64,000 nucleotides of DNA from an uncultured Arachnia sp. (GCA_947493705.1 CANLSH010000006.1:1-64000); one strand, 5' to 3'. Shown: positions 9,552-17,370, counted from the first letter of the stretch. Numbers and translations are program-made. Notes: generated from the sequence alone by a model not told the origin.

Positions 9552-9712
9552 GATCGACGAATGGAGTCAAGTACGAAAGAACCTCACCCGAACAGCGACT
9601 CTCCATCCGACTTGGACCTTTGTGTCCATTGCTGTGTCCACGTTGGAGGATCTGATTCGGGACACCTGTGCACCGCACATTGCGCTCCTTCGGTAAACGC
9701 TCCGCGGAATCC

Positions 9713-9787
9713 GAGGAGTTCAAGGCCGGATACCCCGACGTCGAATAGGCGAACATCACCCGGATGCGAAACCTCATTGCGCACTGC
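9713..9787 (+). pseudogene. HepT-like toxin gene fragment
   Basis: About 75 bp closely matching 13651-13725 in the intact hepT-like gene, covering the stretch that encodes EFKAGYPDIEWVNIARMRNLVAH. A TGG codon has become TAG at 9746-9748, and the RX4HXY tyrosine region is not conserved after the fragment. It is a fossil left by duplication or recombination, not a gene. Confidence 0.75.
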
Positions 9788-9877
9788 GATGAGCATCGCA
9801 CTCACGCCACGTCGAACAAGTATTCCAACGCCAGGCATGATCACACCGTGGTCCGGGCGGCCAATTCTGCTCAACGG

Positions 9878-10110
9878 TCAGCGGCGTTTGTCACGTAAGA
9901 GTGCGTCGATCTCGTTCAGGTCGACGAGGACGCGGAAGCCGATCTTGAGCGCCGCGAGCTTCGGCAGTATCAGCCGGTGTGGCTGCTTCACGGGATTCGG
10001 TGGTGGCGGACCGGCCGACCCTCCCGCAGTGCGAGAGAGGCAGCGGCCTCTGCAGGGTCGGTGAATCGCATCAGCTCGTTCAGGTCGACGGCGCCATCGC
10101 TGCCGACTAG
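9878..10110 (-). pseudogene. Possible degenerate HTH/excisionase-like remnant
   Basis: Two leftward frames carry gene-like pieces: one begins MRFTDPAEAAASLALREGRP near 10071, and the other ends KLAALKIGFRVLVDLNEIDAL. The second resembles the last helix and beta-hairpin of excisionase-type HTH proteins. They are out of frame with each other. Support is by eye only, so confidence is low. Confidence 0.3.
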
Positions 10111-10111
10111 G

Positions 10112-10139
10112 TATTTTAAGGCTATTTCGCCTTGAAAAA
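10112..10139. terminator. A/T-flanked hairpin beside repeat copy A
   Basis: ttttaaggc (10114-10122) and gccttgaaaa (10129-10138) pair around tatttc with one bulge. The flanking T and A runs make it a plausible intrinsic terminator in both directions. On the minus strand it comes directly after the tRNA-3'-end-like repeat, as a terminator would after a tRNA gene. Confidence 0.55.
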
Positions 10140-10142
10140 CGC

Positions 10143-10181
10143 GGGTTTCGGGTTGTGGAGCATAGGGGACTCGAACCCCTG
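10143..10181 (-). repeat. tRNA/tmRNA 3'-end-like repeat, copy A (candidate attachment site)
   Basis: Read on the minus strand this gives a T-arm (AGGGG TTCGAGT CCCCT) followed by an acceptor-like ATGCTCCA. No matching 5' acceptor strand or anticodon arm lies upstream, so it is a 3' end only. The same sequence recurs at 16143-16180 (copy B, nearly identical over the first 25 bp) and in decayed form at 27875-27918 (copy C). Integrases often use tRNA or tmRNA 3' ends, so these are candidate att sites of stacked insertions. Confidence 0.6.
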
Positions 10182-10277
10182 CTCAAGTATTGTCTGACAA
10201 GGGTGGGGACCGGTTCCCTGAGGTGCTGAGCCCAGTCAAGGCCCACAATGTTGCGTCGTATGCGACACGAACGGACG

Positions 10278-10538
10278 TCAGCGCCCGTAGTGGTAGCGGC
10301 AGGCAGCGATGCGAACTTCATCATCGATCACCTTGTAAACGAGACGGTGCTCATCGGTGATCCGACGTGACCAGTAGCCGGCGAAGTCGTGTTTGAGGGC
10401 TTCGGGCTTACCGATGCCGTCGTTGCCGTTGCGGACGACGTCCTGGATGAGCAGGTTGATGCGCTTGAGGACCTTGCGGTCCTGGGTCTGCCACCAGAGG
10501 TAGTCCTCCCACGCGTTGGAATCCCAGACCAGTATCAC
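10278..10538 (-). CDS. yoeB: YoeB-family mRNA interferase toxin
   Basis: 86 residues of a RelE-fold toxin that cleaves mRNA on the ribosome. It has the YoeB pattern throughout: WEDYLWWQTQDRKVLKRIN, the basic stretch GYWSRRITDEHRLVYKV and the terminal ACRYHYGR with its catalytic histidine and tyrosine. The length equals E. coli YoeB plus two. It starts 6 bp after the yefM stop and has no internal lesion, so an active toxin is likely. The sequence from its last codons through copy A is duplicated around 16.14-16.34 kb. Confidence 0.93.
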   Translation of the reverse strand: MILVWDSNAWEDYLWWQTQDRKVLKRINLLIQDVVRNGNDGIGKPEALKHDFAGYWSRRITDEHRLVYKVIDDEVRIAACRYHYGR

Positions 10539-10544
10539 GGCAGC

Positions 10545-10802
10545 TCAGTCGGCATCGAGCAGGTCTCGGACCTGTCCGTCGCCGGACTCGAGCCTTTCCA
10601 TGGCGTCGAGGAGGCGGCGGGCGTTGGCCGGTGACCGCATGAGGTACGCAGTTTCTCGGAGGGACTCGAAATCAGCCAGAGAGACGATCACCACGGGGTC
10701 ATGACCGGCGCGGGTGATCACAATCTCTTCACGGTCGTCGATTACGGAGTCGAGCACCTCGGCGTAACGGGCGCGGGACTCGGTGTAGCTCATGGTCTTC
10801 AT
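10545..10802 (-). CDS. yefM: YefM antitoxin (Phd/YefM family)
   Basis: 85 residues that bind and neutralise YoeB and repress the operon. The N-terminal DNA-binding half (MSYTESRARYAEVLDSVIDD) and the C-terminal toxin-binding half (SPANARRLLDAMERLESGD) are standard. A strong ribosome site (ggagg) precedes the ATG, and paired TGTACA half-sites lie upstream at 10815-10832. A second copy with six substitutions lies at 12498-12755. Confidence 0.93.
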   Translation of the reverse strand: MKTMSYTESRARYAEVLDSVIDDREEIVITRAGHDPVVIVSLADFESLRETAYLMRSPANARRLLDAMERLESGDGQVRDLLDAD

Positions 10803-10812
10803 AGAACCTCCA

Positions 10813-10833
10813 TCTGTACAGATAACTGTACCT
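10813..10833. promoter_or_regulatory. YefM-YoeB autoregulatory operator
   Basis: TGTACA (10815-10820) and TGTACc (10827-10832) have centres 12 bp apart, inside the inverted repeat gtacag-ataa-ctgtac. This spacing and core match what is known of the E. coli yefM-yoeB operator. It sits 13-30 bp upstream of yefM. The orphan yefM copy at 12.5 kb lacks it. Confidence 0.75.
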
Positions 10834-10937
10834 CAAGGCAGTGGTCGAAACCAGCCCTCCTTGGGGGAAGAGTCTGTGGCCCAGATCGGTTCCGAGCGCG
10901 AGAACTTCCAAGCAGTTGGCGCGAGCAATCCGGGCTT

Positions 10938-12344
10938 TCAGGCCGAGAACCGGGCTCGGCTCATCTCCGCCATGAGGGCGGGGCGGCGGCCGTAGACCTC
11001 GCGCAGTCGTGATATTTCGAGGTCCAACTCGGGCCTGTGTCCGGCCTTGTCGTACAGCGAGCGAGCCTTCTTGAGCCACGACACGATTGCCGGGTACGCC
11101 TTGGAGTCTGGTGTGGTGAGCTGGCTCTGTGCCTGTGTCAGGCACAGTCGGGCGGCCCGCAGGGGGAACATGTCCTCGGATGCGTCCACGAGTCGGGTCC
11201 ACGTGGGACCGGCACCGAAGGCGTCTGCGGCCTCCCAAGCACGCTCGGTATCTCCGTCGGCGAGGTGAAGTTCGATCAGGTGGGCGCCGCCCGTGCTGGG
11301 TGCGCGGTTGGTCGCCTGCTCGAATGCCCAGTCTCGCTGCTCCTCCAAGCATCCACACTTCTGCGCGACCTCGCACAGCAACTGGTAGGCGTTCACGCTG
11401 AGGTCACGGCTCAAGAGCTTCCGCGGCACTGCCAAGGCTGCCTCTGTGCGTCCACCGTCGAGATACGCGGAAATAGCGTCCTCGGCGGTAATGATCGAGT
11501 GGCCCGCGCGCCAGGTGAAGTCCACGCTGCCGTTCACCACGGCAAGGTCCAGCCAATCGAGGACCTCTGGTTTCCGTCCGGCGGCTTGCAGGCGTTTCAC
11601 GACCTCGCCGTAGTAGGGACGGTCGGTTCCCGATAGCAGGGCGACGGCACCGTCGACATCCCCGTCGTGGTCGGCGAGTTCCAACAACATGCGGTCCACC
11701 TCACTCCGATACGGATCGGCCGTCGCGCCTCCACCGCCCAGGGCCGCCACGCCCTCGCGGTAGGCAGCCCAGGCCTGCTTGGTAAACGCCACTGCCACAG
11801 CGTCCAGCGTGAGCGATGGCCATCCGCCGTACTCTGCCCGGAACCCGACCAACCATTGGGCCAGGCCCACCGGGTCGGGATGGTCTTCGACCGCACGGCT
11901 GAAGAGGGTGCACGCCTGTTCGGCGACCCCGACGAGCGCATCGGCGTCGTCGGCGCTTTGCCCAAGGTCGCCAAATTGGGTGAGTAGATACACGAGGGCC
12001 TGGCGAACCACCTGGTGGGCGCCGGTATCGAGATGCCTGTCCAACTCGTCGATGATGTCCTCGACGGCCTGGATGCCGTCATCAGCCTCGTGGTCGTAGA
12101 ACGGGTCGTGAAAGTCGAGATCCAAGCCGGCCAAAGCCGTGTCGATGTTCGCCAGCAGTTGGTGCAGTACGAGGGAGTCATCTGGGGTGGCCTGCAATTC
12201 CAGCGACCTCATGGCCTCAGGGCTGTACGAGGCAAGCTCAATCACCAAGGTGGTCAGCGACCGGTGGTCCAGCGACTGTAGAAACTGTTCGACCGCTGGG
12301 GTCACCGGATATTGCTCCCCGTCGGGGCCGATCACGATCTTCAC
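10938..12344 (-). CDS. Helical-repeat (TPR-like) protein of unknown function
   Basis: 468 residues from a GTG start (VKIVIGPDGEQYPV), the first point that looks like protein; the frame runs on to 12425 through what seems to be foreign sequence. It is nearly all alpha-helical, with recurring A..Y/W..G..A..L patterns suggesting TPR or similar solenoid repeats, for example ISAYLDGGRTEAALAVPRKL. No catalytic motif was seen. It resembles the helical proteins found next to SWIM zinc-finger genes, but no SWIM gene is present. It is sandwiched between two yefM copies with an ERCC4 gene fragment at its upstream edge, so it was probably moved here by recombination and may be an incomplete operon. Confidence 0.6.
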   Translation of the reverse strand: MKIVIGPDGEQYPVTPAVEQFLQSLDHRSLTTLVIELASYSPEAMRSLELQATPDDSLVLHQLLANIDTALAGLDLDFHDPFYDHEADDGIQAVEDIIDELDRHLDTGAHQVVRQALVYLLTQFGDLGQSADDADALVGVAEQACTLFSRAVEDHPDPVGLAQWLVGFRAEYGGWPSLTLDAVAVAFTKQAWAAYREGVAALGGGGATADPYRSEVDRMLLELADHDGDVDGAVALLSGTDRPYYGEVVKRLQAAGRKPEVLDWLDLAVVNGSVDFTWRAGHSIITAEDAISAYLDGGRTEAALAVPRKLLSRDLSVNAYQLLCEVAQKCGCLEEQRDWAFEQATNRAPSTGGAHLIELHLADGDTERAWEAADAFGAGPTWTRLVDASEDMFPLRAARLCLTQAQSQLTTPDSKAYPAIVSWLKKARSLYDKAGHRPELDLEISRLREVYGRRPALMAEMSRARFSA

Positions 12345-12453
12345 ACGCTGATTATTGCTGCTCCAGAGTCCTCGAGCAGCTCCTTGGCGTGATCCTTGGA
12401 CCCGTCGCCACGTGACGCTCCCCATGTCCCTACCAGTGGGTGGCGCTTTCGCC

Positions 12454-12501
12454 AGCGACGATGATCTCCATGTCGACGCACCCTGAGGCGCGTGCGGTCA
12501 G
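12454..12501 (-). pseudogene. Short fragment of an ERCC4-nuclease gene
   Basis: Read leftward it encodes TARASGCVDMEIIVAG, against TARASGVADMEIVVDT in the intact ERCC4 gene at 13949-14725. DNA identity is high over about 45 bp and then stops abruptly. It overlaps the end of the orphan yefM and lies just upstream of the helical-repeat gene, marking a recombination junction. Confidence 0.65.
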
Positions 12502-12755
12502 TCGACGTCGAGCAGGTCTCGGGTCTGTCCGTCGCCGGACTCGAGCCTTTCCATGGCGTCGAGGAGTCGGCGGGCGTTGGCCGGGGACCGCATGAAGTAC
12601 GCAGTTTCCCGGAGGGACTCGAAATCAGCCAGGGAGATGATCCCCACGGGTTCGTGCCCGGCACGCGTGATCACGATCTCTTCGCGGTCATCGATCACAG
12701 AATCGAGCACCTCGGCGTATCGGGCCCGGGACTCGGTGTAGCTCATGGTCTTCAT
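12498..12755 (-). CDS. yefM: Second YefM antitoxin, orphan copy
   Basis: 85 residues, differing from the first YefM at six positions, with all regions present. No yoeB follows: the next leftward sequence is an ERCC4 gene fragment. The TGTACA operator is also missing upstream. It could be a passive remnant or serve as an anti-addiction antitoxin against the nearby YoeB. Its intact frame and few changes favour recent duplication. Confidence 0.88.
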   Translation of the reverse strand: MKTMSYTESRARYAEVLDSVIDDREEIVITRAGHEPVGIISLADFESLRETAYFMRSPANARRLLDAMERLESGDGQTRDLLDVD

Positions 12756-12963
12756 GGAACTCCTTCCTGTGGAGAGAAATCTACGTCCAGTTGAAGATGG
12801 GGCAATCGGAGCAGCACTTCTCCGCATCGAACCCATCCTGGGTGCGGGGCGGTCTCGACGCGCTGAACGGGAATGCTGCGGGCCCGGGTCCAAGCTGTTC
12901 GGTTCTTCACACTGCTGAATCACACGATGAAGGGAGCGGCGACTTCCGTGAGCTATGTGAACG

Positions 12964-12998
12964 TTGGTCCTTGATAACGCAGGCGTTATCATTGGCGC
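12964..12998 (+). promoter_or_regulatory. Promoter and palindromic operator for the mntA-hepT-like pair
   Basis: TTGGTC (12964-12969), a 17-bp spacer and TATCAT (12987-12992) form a plausible sigma-70-type promoter. Between and overlapping them is the perfect palindrome gataacgc-ag-gcgttatc (12973-12990). The ATG at 12999 falls at about the expected +1, so the transcript may be leaderless, which is common in Actinomycetota. The XRE domain encoded by the first gene is the likely ligand. Confidence 0.6.
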
Positions 12999-13451
12999 AT
13001 GGAGTACGCGAGGCGAATCCGGGCGCGCCGAGAGGCGCTACAGCTGACGCAGCGTGATGTCGCGCAGATCTCTGGGGTAAAGCAGCCGCTCATCTCGGCG
13101 ATCGAGTCGGGCAAGAGGGAACCCAGTGCGGCGACCAAGGCCGCGCTCGACCGGGTGCTGGCCGCTCGTCCTTCGGAAATGCTGCGGCTGTTCCGACCGG
13201 AGGCGCTCATGGTGATCCAGCGGCATGGCGGAGCCGCACCCCTGCTGTTCGGCTCTGTTGCTCGCGGGAGCGACAGCCCTGACTCCGATGTTGACCTCTT
13301 GGTCACCTTCGCCGAGGATGCTGGCATCACCGACCTGCTGGCCATGGAGGATGAGCTCTCCGCGTTGTTGACCGTCCCTGTGGACGTGGTTTCGGCTGGC
13401 TCCTCCGGTGGCGTTGTGGACCGTGCTCTGAGCCAGGCGGTTCCGCTGTGA
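12999..13451 (+). CDS. XRE-HTH plus MntA-type nucleotidyltransferase antitoxin
   Basis: 150 residues in two parts. Residues 1-55 are an XRE/Cro HTH (LTQRDVAQISGVKQPLISAIESGKR). Residues 75-145 are a minimal nucleotidyltransferase with GSVARGSDSPDSDVDLLV: G85-S86 and the metal-binding D97-x-D99. MntA-type enzymes inactivate HepT by AMP transfer to a tyrosine. Fusion of the antitoxin to its own repressor domain, with a palindrome at the promoter, points to autoregulation. The gene overlaps the toxin gene by GTGA at 13448-13451. Confidence 0.85.
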   Translation: MEYARRIRARREALQLTQRDVAQISGVKQPLISAIESGKREPSAATKAALDRVLAARPSEMLRLFRPEALMVIQRHGGAAPLLFGSVARGSDSPDSDVDLLVTFAEDAGITDLLAMEDELSALLTVPVDVVSAGSSGGVVDRALSQAVPL

Positions 13452-13807
13452 CTTCCGATCCGTCGGTACCCCACGGGCGTCTCGATGATTGGCTTGACGA
13501 CTTGGCTGGCGTTGGCGCTGACGCTGAATACTTGGTCAGCTTGGGCAGGGATGCCTATCGGGCTGATTGCGCTCAAGGCCGTCTCCTGCGGAATGCAGGG
13601 GAGCGGTTGCTGATCAAGGTGGCGACGATCGTGGAACGGCTTCCCGATGAGTTCAAGGCCGGATACCCCGACATCGAATGGGTGAACATCGCCCGGATGC
13701 GAAACCTCGTCGCGCATCAATACGACAAGGTCAATCACGACCTCATGTTGGTGACTCTCCGACGAGACATCCCATCACTCATCGAGCGTCTCGGCCTGAA
13801 CGCCTGA
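13448..13807 (+). CDS. HepT-like toxin (HEPN ribonuclease family)
   Basis: 119 residues, all helical, starting at a GTG that overlaps the stop of the upstream gene. It has the HEPN RX4-6H signature extended as R85-NLVA-H90-Q-Y92, where Y92 is the residue expected to be AMPylated by the partner. The protein is thus predicted to be an RNase toxin held in check by the nucleotidyltransferase. A decayed copy of its central 75 bp lies at 9713-9787. Confidence 0.85.
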   Translation: MTSDPSVPHGRLDDWLDDLAGVGADAEYLVSLGRDAYRADCAQGRLLRNAGERLLIKVATIVERLPDEFKAGYPDIEWVNIARMRNLVAHQYDKVNHDLMLVTLRRDIPSLIERLGLNA

Positions 13808-13948
13808 GTCGGGCCGCCAGCTTCTGCAGACGTCCAGTCCTGGGTCGGCATTCTCTCCGATACATGGGTCGATCCGTTGAACCTTGAGCCCTCATCCTTC
13901 AGCGGGGCACGTGGCCGTGAAAGGAAACTCTCACTATTGTCGAGCCAA

Positions 13949-14725
13949 TTACCAGCGGGTGACGCTCTCGTCGGCCTGTTGTCGGTCTCGGACGGCGGCG
14001 CCGAAGAATCGGTAGGCCCACTCCTGCGTCAGAGCCCGGGTTTCCGCGAAGATGATCGGCACGCTGCGGTGCCGCACCTGGCATTCGGCGAGCATGTCAG
14101 CCACCACCGCAGGTCGGACGTGCTCGAGTTTGAAGATCGCCGAGTACCTGTCCTCCACCAGCACCACGGCGCGGGGGACCTGCTCCAGGTCAGCCAGCCG
14201 GTACTCCAACTTGCCGCTGGTGAGGCTGCCGGCGAAGTCCGTCAGTGACTTGCGCTCGACCACCGCGATCAACTCGTCGTCGACCTTCACGCCGTAGTCG
14301 CCCACCTTGAGGGCTTGCTTGGTGGTGGTGGCCTGCTGGGTGGTGAACTTCCAGGCGTAACGCTCGCGGGTGTCGACGACGATCTCCATGTCGGCCACCC
14401 CGGAGGCACGTGCGGTGGGGATGGCGACGTTGGGACGGGCGACCTTGGAGGTTCGGGCGGACTGCCAGAAAATCATCTCCCGGCCGCGTGCCTGTGTGAT
14501 GACGAACTGTGAGCGGGACTCGCGTGTCCGGTCGACCTCGATGCTGATTGCTGCCCCGCGTCGAACACAGGAGCGCAGGGTCAGTTCCTCGACGATGTCA
14601 GCATCTTCGGGCCGGGGCTCGCCATGGGGGTGGCAGTAGATCTTGGAGGTGCGTGGCCACGTGTTCTTGACCCGCAGCACGATGACCTCGCCCAGTGGGA
14701 TCGTGGCAGGTCGTGCAGTGGCCAC
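13949..14725 (-). CDS. ERCC4-domain nuclease
   Basis: About 258 residues if started at the GTG at 14725; no better start exists, and the frame upstream runs into the ATPase gene. The N-terminal half (1-110) is an unknown domain. Residues 112-245 form an ERCC4 (XPF-type) nuclease core with DTRE (118-121), GD (142-143) and ERKSLTD (157-163), the GDXnERKX3D metal site. It starts 9 bp after the stop of the ATPase gene, so the two form one operon. A structure-specific or DNA-end nuclease paired with an ATPase suggests a defence or DNA-processing role. The catalytic residues are all present. Confidence 0.75.
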   Translation of the reverse strand: MATARPATIPLGEVIVLRVKNTWPRTSKIYCHPHGEPRPEDADIVEELTLRSCVRRGAAISIEVDRTRESRSQFVITQARGREMIFWQSARTSKVARPNVAIPTARASGVADMEIVVDTRERYAWKFTTQQATTTKQALKVGDYGVKVDDELIAVVERKSLTDFAGSLTSGKLEYRLADLEQVPRAVVLVEDRYSAIFKLEHVRPAVVADMLAECQVRHRSVPIIFAETRALTQEWAYRFFGAAVRDRQQADESVTRW

Positions 14726-14733
14726 GGCGATCG

Positions 14734-15968
14734 CTAGTCCTTCTTCTTGGACGATTTGAGACGCTCCGGCGGCATGATGAGCGTTGGAATGGCCCGGAGA
14801 AGGAACTTGTCGAAATGCGGCACGGTGAACGCGGCGTACCCGTGCTCCGGGGTGTAGAGCAGTCCCATGTTGATCAGTTGTGCACGGGTGGGACCCATCT
14901 GTGTTGACTTGCGTCCGATGACGGCGGCCACATCCTGCGCCTTCTGGGCCTCGGGTCCGAGTTCGGCCATCGCGCGCAGATACATGCGCTCCAACTCTGT
15001 GGCGCGATCCAAACGCACACGAAAAGAACGATTCGTCGAGCTTCGCCTCGTAAGTAGGGACCGCTAGAGAGACGTCCTCTTCGGTGATCACAGGTCCACC
15101 CGCAAGTACCCACACGGCATAGCCGAGCTCCTGGAGGAAGTACGGGTACCCGCCCGTGATTTCGACGGCCAGGTCGAGGGCCACTTCACTGTAGTCAGCA
15201 CCCTCGTCCTGGGCCGGCTTGACCAGTGCGGCGCGTGCGTCCTCGTCGTCAAGATTTCCGATACGCGGGAACTTGAACAGCCTCTCCGAGTATGACTTCG
15301 CGTCACCAGCCAGCTCAGCGATCTGAGGCAGGCCGGCGCCCACCATGGTCACAGGAAGTCCCCGCTGGACCGTCTTGTGGAGAGCGGAGATGAGCGCCTC
15401 CAGTTGAGTAGTGGAAAGGAATTGCACCTCGTCGAAGAGCAACACGAGACCTCTGTTGGCATCCTTGGCCGCCTCGCCGACGGCAACGAAGAGGTCGGTG
15501 AGATCGGCCTGGAGGTCTTGCTGGTCTGCGAAGCCCTCCGCAGCGTCGATATCAATCCCTCCGGTGAGTGTTCCGGTGGGGTCCACCGACATGCTGAATG
15601 ATTTCAGTACAGCCGCAGCCTTCTGGATACGGCTGCCCCAAGCGAGCTTTGGGAGACATCTCGAACAGTGACGTGCGGATGGAGCTCACGATCTGGCGCC
15701 GGAACTGATCGTCGTCGTGCTTCGACACCTCACGCTCGACCACAAGCCAGCCGAGCTCGTGGGCCTTCTTGCGGAAGCGTCCGTGCAAGACGGTCTTCCC
15801 GACTCCACGAAGTCCCGTGATGATCATGGATTGCTCCGTGCGCCCTGCGGTCATCCGGCGCAGTGATACGTCGAAGGTGTTGAGCTGGGCGTCGCGGCCG
15901 AGTACGGCGGGCGGCTGTGCACCCGCGTTCGGCGTGTAGGGGTTCAGGATCGGGTCCGCAACCGCCAT
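14734..15968 (-). pseudogene. AAA/ORC-type ATPase, two single-base frameshifts
   Basis: Three leftward frames join into one protein. Residues 1 to about 111 start at ATG 15968 and include Walker A GLRGVGKT (52-59). An extra T at about 15641 shifts the frame. The middle part has Walker B LVLLFDEV and TMVGAGLPQIAELAGDAKSY. A second extra base in a T run (15022-15025) shifts again into the winged-helix-like end RATELERMYLRAMAEL, which finishes at SSKKKD. Removing one base at each site would give a continuous ATPase of about 410 residues. Either both are real lesions, in which case the gene is dead, or they are assembly errors. The ERCC4 gene is directly downstream. Confidence 0.75.
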
Positions 15969-16142
15969 CTTAGGATCTTTATCCCACTTTATCGGAATCC
16001 CATAAAGCTAGCTTAAGGAAGTAAAGGTGAGCGGGTGGTTGTGGGAGAGAGGTTCTGGCACCGCATGGTGGCTTGTCATGCGGACGGATGCAAGCGCAGA
16101 CGCTGCCTGCCAGGGGTGTGACGAACCTGTCCTACTGAACGA

Positions 16143-16180
16143 GGGTTCCGGGTTGTGGAGCATAGGGACTCGAACCCCTG
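16143..16180 (-). repeat. tRNA/tmRNA 3'-end-like repeat, copy B
   Basis: Matches copy A (10143-10181), with one C fewer in the T-stem. The similarity extends rightward for some 130 bp in patches, through a shared gcccaRYcaaRgcccaca segment into the end of a yoeB gene, as at copy A. The 15969-16397 gap holds nothing else I can identify. Confidence 0.6.
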
Positions 16181-16282
16181 TTCAAGTGGCCTTTGACAAG
16201 GCAAGGAACTGCGCCTTCGGGGTGTTGAGCCCAACCAAAGCCCACAGGTGGGAGCCTTGTGTGACGCGAGCGAAGGGTAGCG

Positions 16283-16339
16283 TCAGCGCCCGTAACGGTA
16301 GCAGCACTGCAGCCACACGTGACCAACTTCGTCGCGCCG
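16283..16339 (-). pseudogene. yoeB 3'-end remnant
   Basis: The last 18 codons read RRDEVGHVWLQCCYRYGR then stop, against DDEVRIAACRYHYGR in the intact YoeB. Nothing upstream continues the toxin. Its position relative to copy B mirrors intact yoeB and copy A, so this is the stump of a second toxin gene. Confidence 0.65.
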
Positions 16340-16397
16340 AAGGTCGCAATTTCTGGCTTGTGGCGGCAGAACCCGATGATGAGTCAGTTGAGCGGAC

Positions 16398-17303
16398 TCA
16401 GGTAATGGTGATGGTCCAGTCGCCGTCGGCCTTGACTGCGATGAGGGCAGGTCCGCTCTTGATCGGGATCTCACCGCTGTAGGCGCCGATCTCGTTGACG
16501 AGCAGGTCTGGGCTGGTCCCGTCGGTGAAGTGAATGACGAAGTTTGATTCGCCGGCATGGTTGACAGTTGCGATCCCGGCAGCGCCTTCGTAGCGGAGGA
16601 TGCTGTCGCCCGTGCCAGAGAGATCAGCGCCGGGCGCGGGTGCGGTGCCGACGGGTGACAGGGTGATGGTCCATGCCCCGTCGGCTTTGATTTGAAGCAT
16701 GCTCGGAGCGTCACTCCAGCCAGTGACCCCGAAATCGACGGTGCCGCTGTATGGGCCGATTTCATTGACCAGCAGGTCGCGCACCTCGTTGTTGGCGTCC
16801 AGGGACTGGATGACGAAGTTCCGGCTCCCGGTGTGCGTGGCCGTCACCAGGGCTGCCGTGATTCCTTCGGGGACTGCAACGATCGAGTCACCGCTGCCGC
16901 TTTCCTCCACTACATCGAACGTGCCGTAGCGAACCGCATACGGGTCGACTGCCAGCTCGGGCTCCGGCTCGGGGGTGGTCTCCTCGACAGAAGGCGTGTC
17001 CTCCACCGTCGAGGTGGCTACCGGTGTGTCGGCCTTCTCTGTGGTTGCGGTCGGCTCGGTCGCGGCCGATTCCGACTTTTTCGGCGCGGCAGACGGTGAC
17101 TCGCTCGCGACGGTGGGTGTGGTCACGGCGACGGGCCTGGGTTCTGTAGCTGGTTCATCACCGGCCAAGGCGCCGCCGAAGCCGGCAAGCACCACGAGGG
17201 CACCGGGGATGACGAATCGCTTCTTCTTGAACCAAGGCCGCTTGGGTTTGGCGCTGCCGGGCCCAATCGGTGTGTGAAAGTGGGGGTTGGGAGGTTGAGC
17301 CAT
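16398..17303 (-). CDS. Membrane-anchored extracellular protein with two beta repeats
   Basis: 301 residues from ATG 17303, which has ribosome site gaaggga. A short cytosolic stretch rich in proline and lysine precedes one hydrophobic helix (VIPGALVVLAGFGGALAG). A long Thr/Pro/Glu/Ser-rich spacer follows. Two copies of a roughly 80-residue unit complete it: each begins GSGDSI or GTGDSI, contains NFVI and DLLVNEIG.YSG, and ends VKADGDWTIT or IKADGAWTIT. This suggests two outward-facing beta-sandwiches. Function is unknown. It is divergent from the type I RM operon and shares its upstream region. Confidence 0.7.
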   Translation of the reverse strand: MAQPPNPHFHTPIGPGSAKPKRPWFKKKRFVIPGALVVLAGFGGALAGDEPATEPRPVAVTTPTVASESPSAAPKKSESAATEPTATTEKADTPVATSTVEDTPSVEETTPEPEPELAVDPYAVRYGTFDVVEESGSGDSIVAVPEGITAALVTATHTGSRNFVIQSLDANNEVRDLLVNEIGPYSGTVDFGVTGWSDAPSMLQIKADGAWTITLSPVGTAPAPGADLSGTGDSILRYEGAAGIATVNHAGESNFVIHFTDGTSPDLLVNEIGAYSGEIPIKSGPALIAVKADGDWTITIT

Positions 17304-17370
17304 GATGGTTCCCTTCGTTGAGTCCTCTGAGGCCACGATGGTCGTCCGCTCCGGTAACCACTAACTGAGA

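Noticed and set aside
10143..10290. Complete tRNA gene on the minus strand
   Set aside because: Only a T-arm and 3' acceptor-like strand can be folded. No complementary 5' acceptor, D-arm or anticodon arm lies at the right distance.
12341..12664. Leftward 107-codon frame across the yefM copy and helical-repeat gene start
   Set aside because: It is out of frame with both genes and has mixed, low-complexity composition.
16283..16765. Leftward 160-codon frame ending in a YoeB-like tail, taken as a full gene
   Set aside because: Only the last 18 codons resemble YoeB. The rest is the wrong frame of the beta-repeat protein gene.
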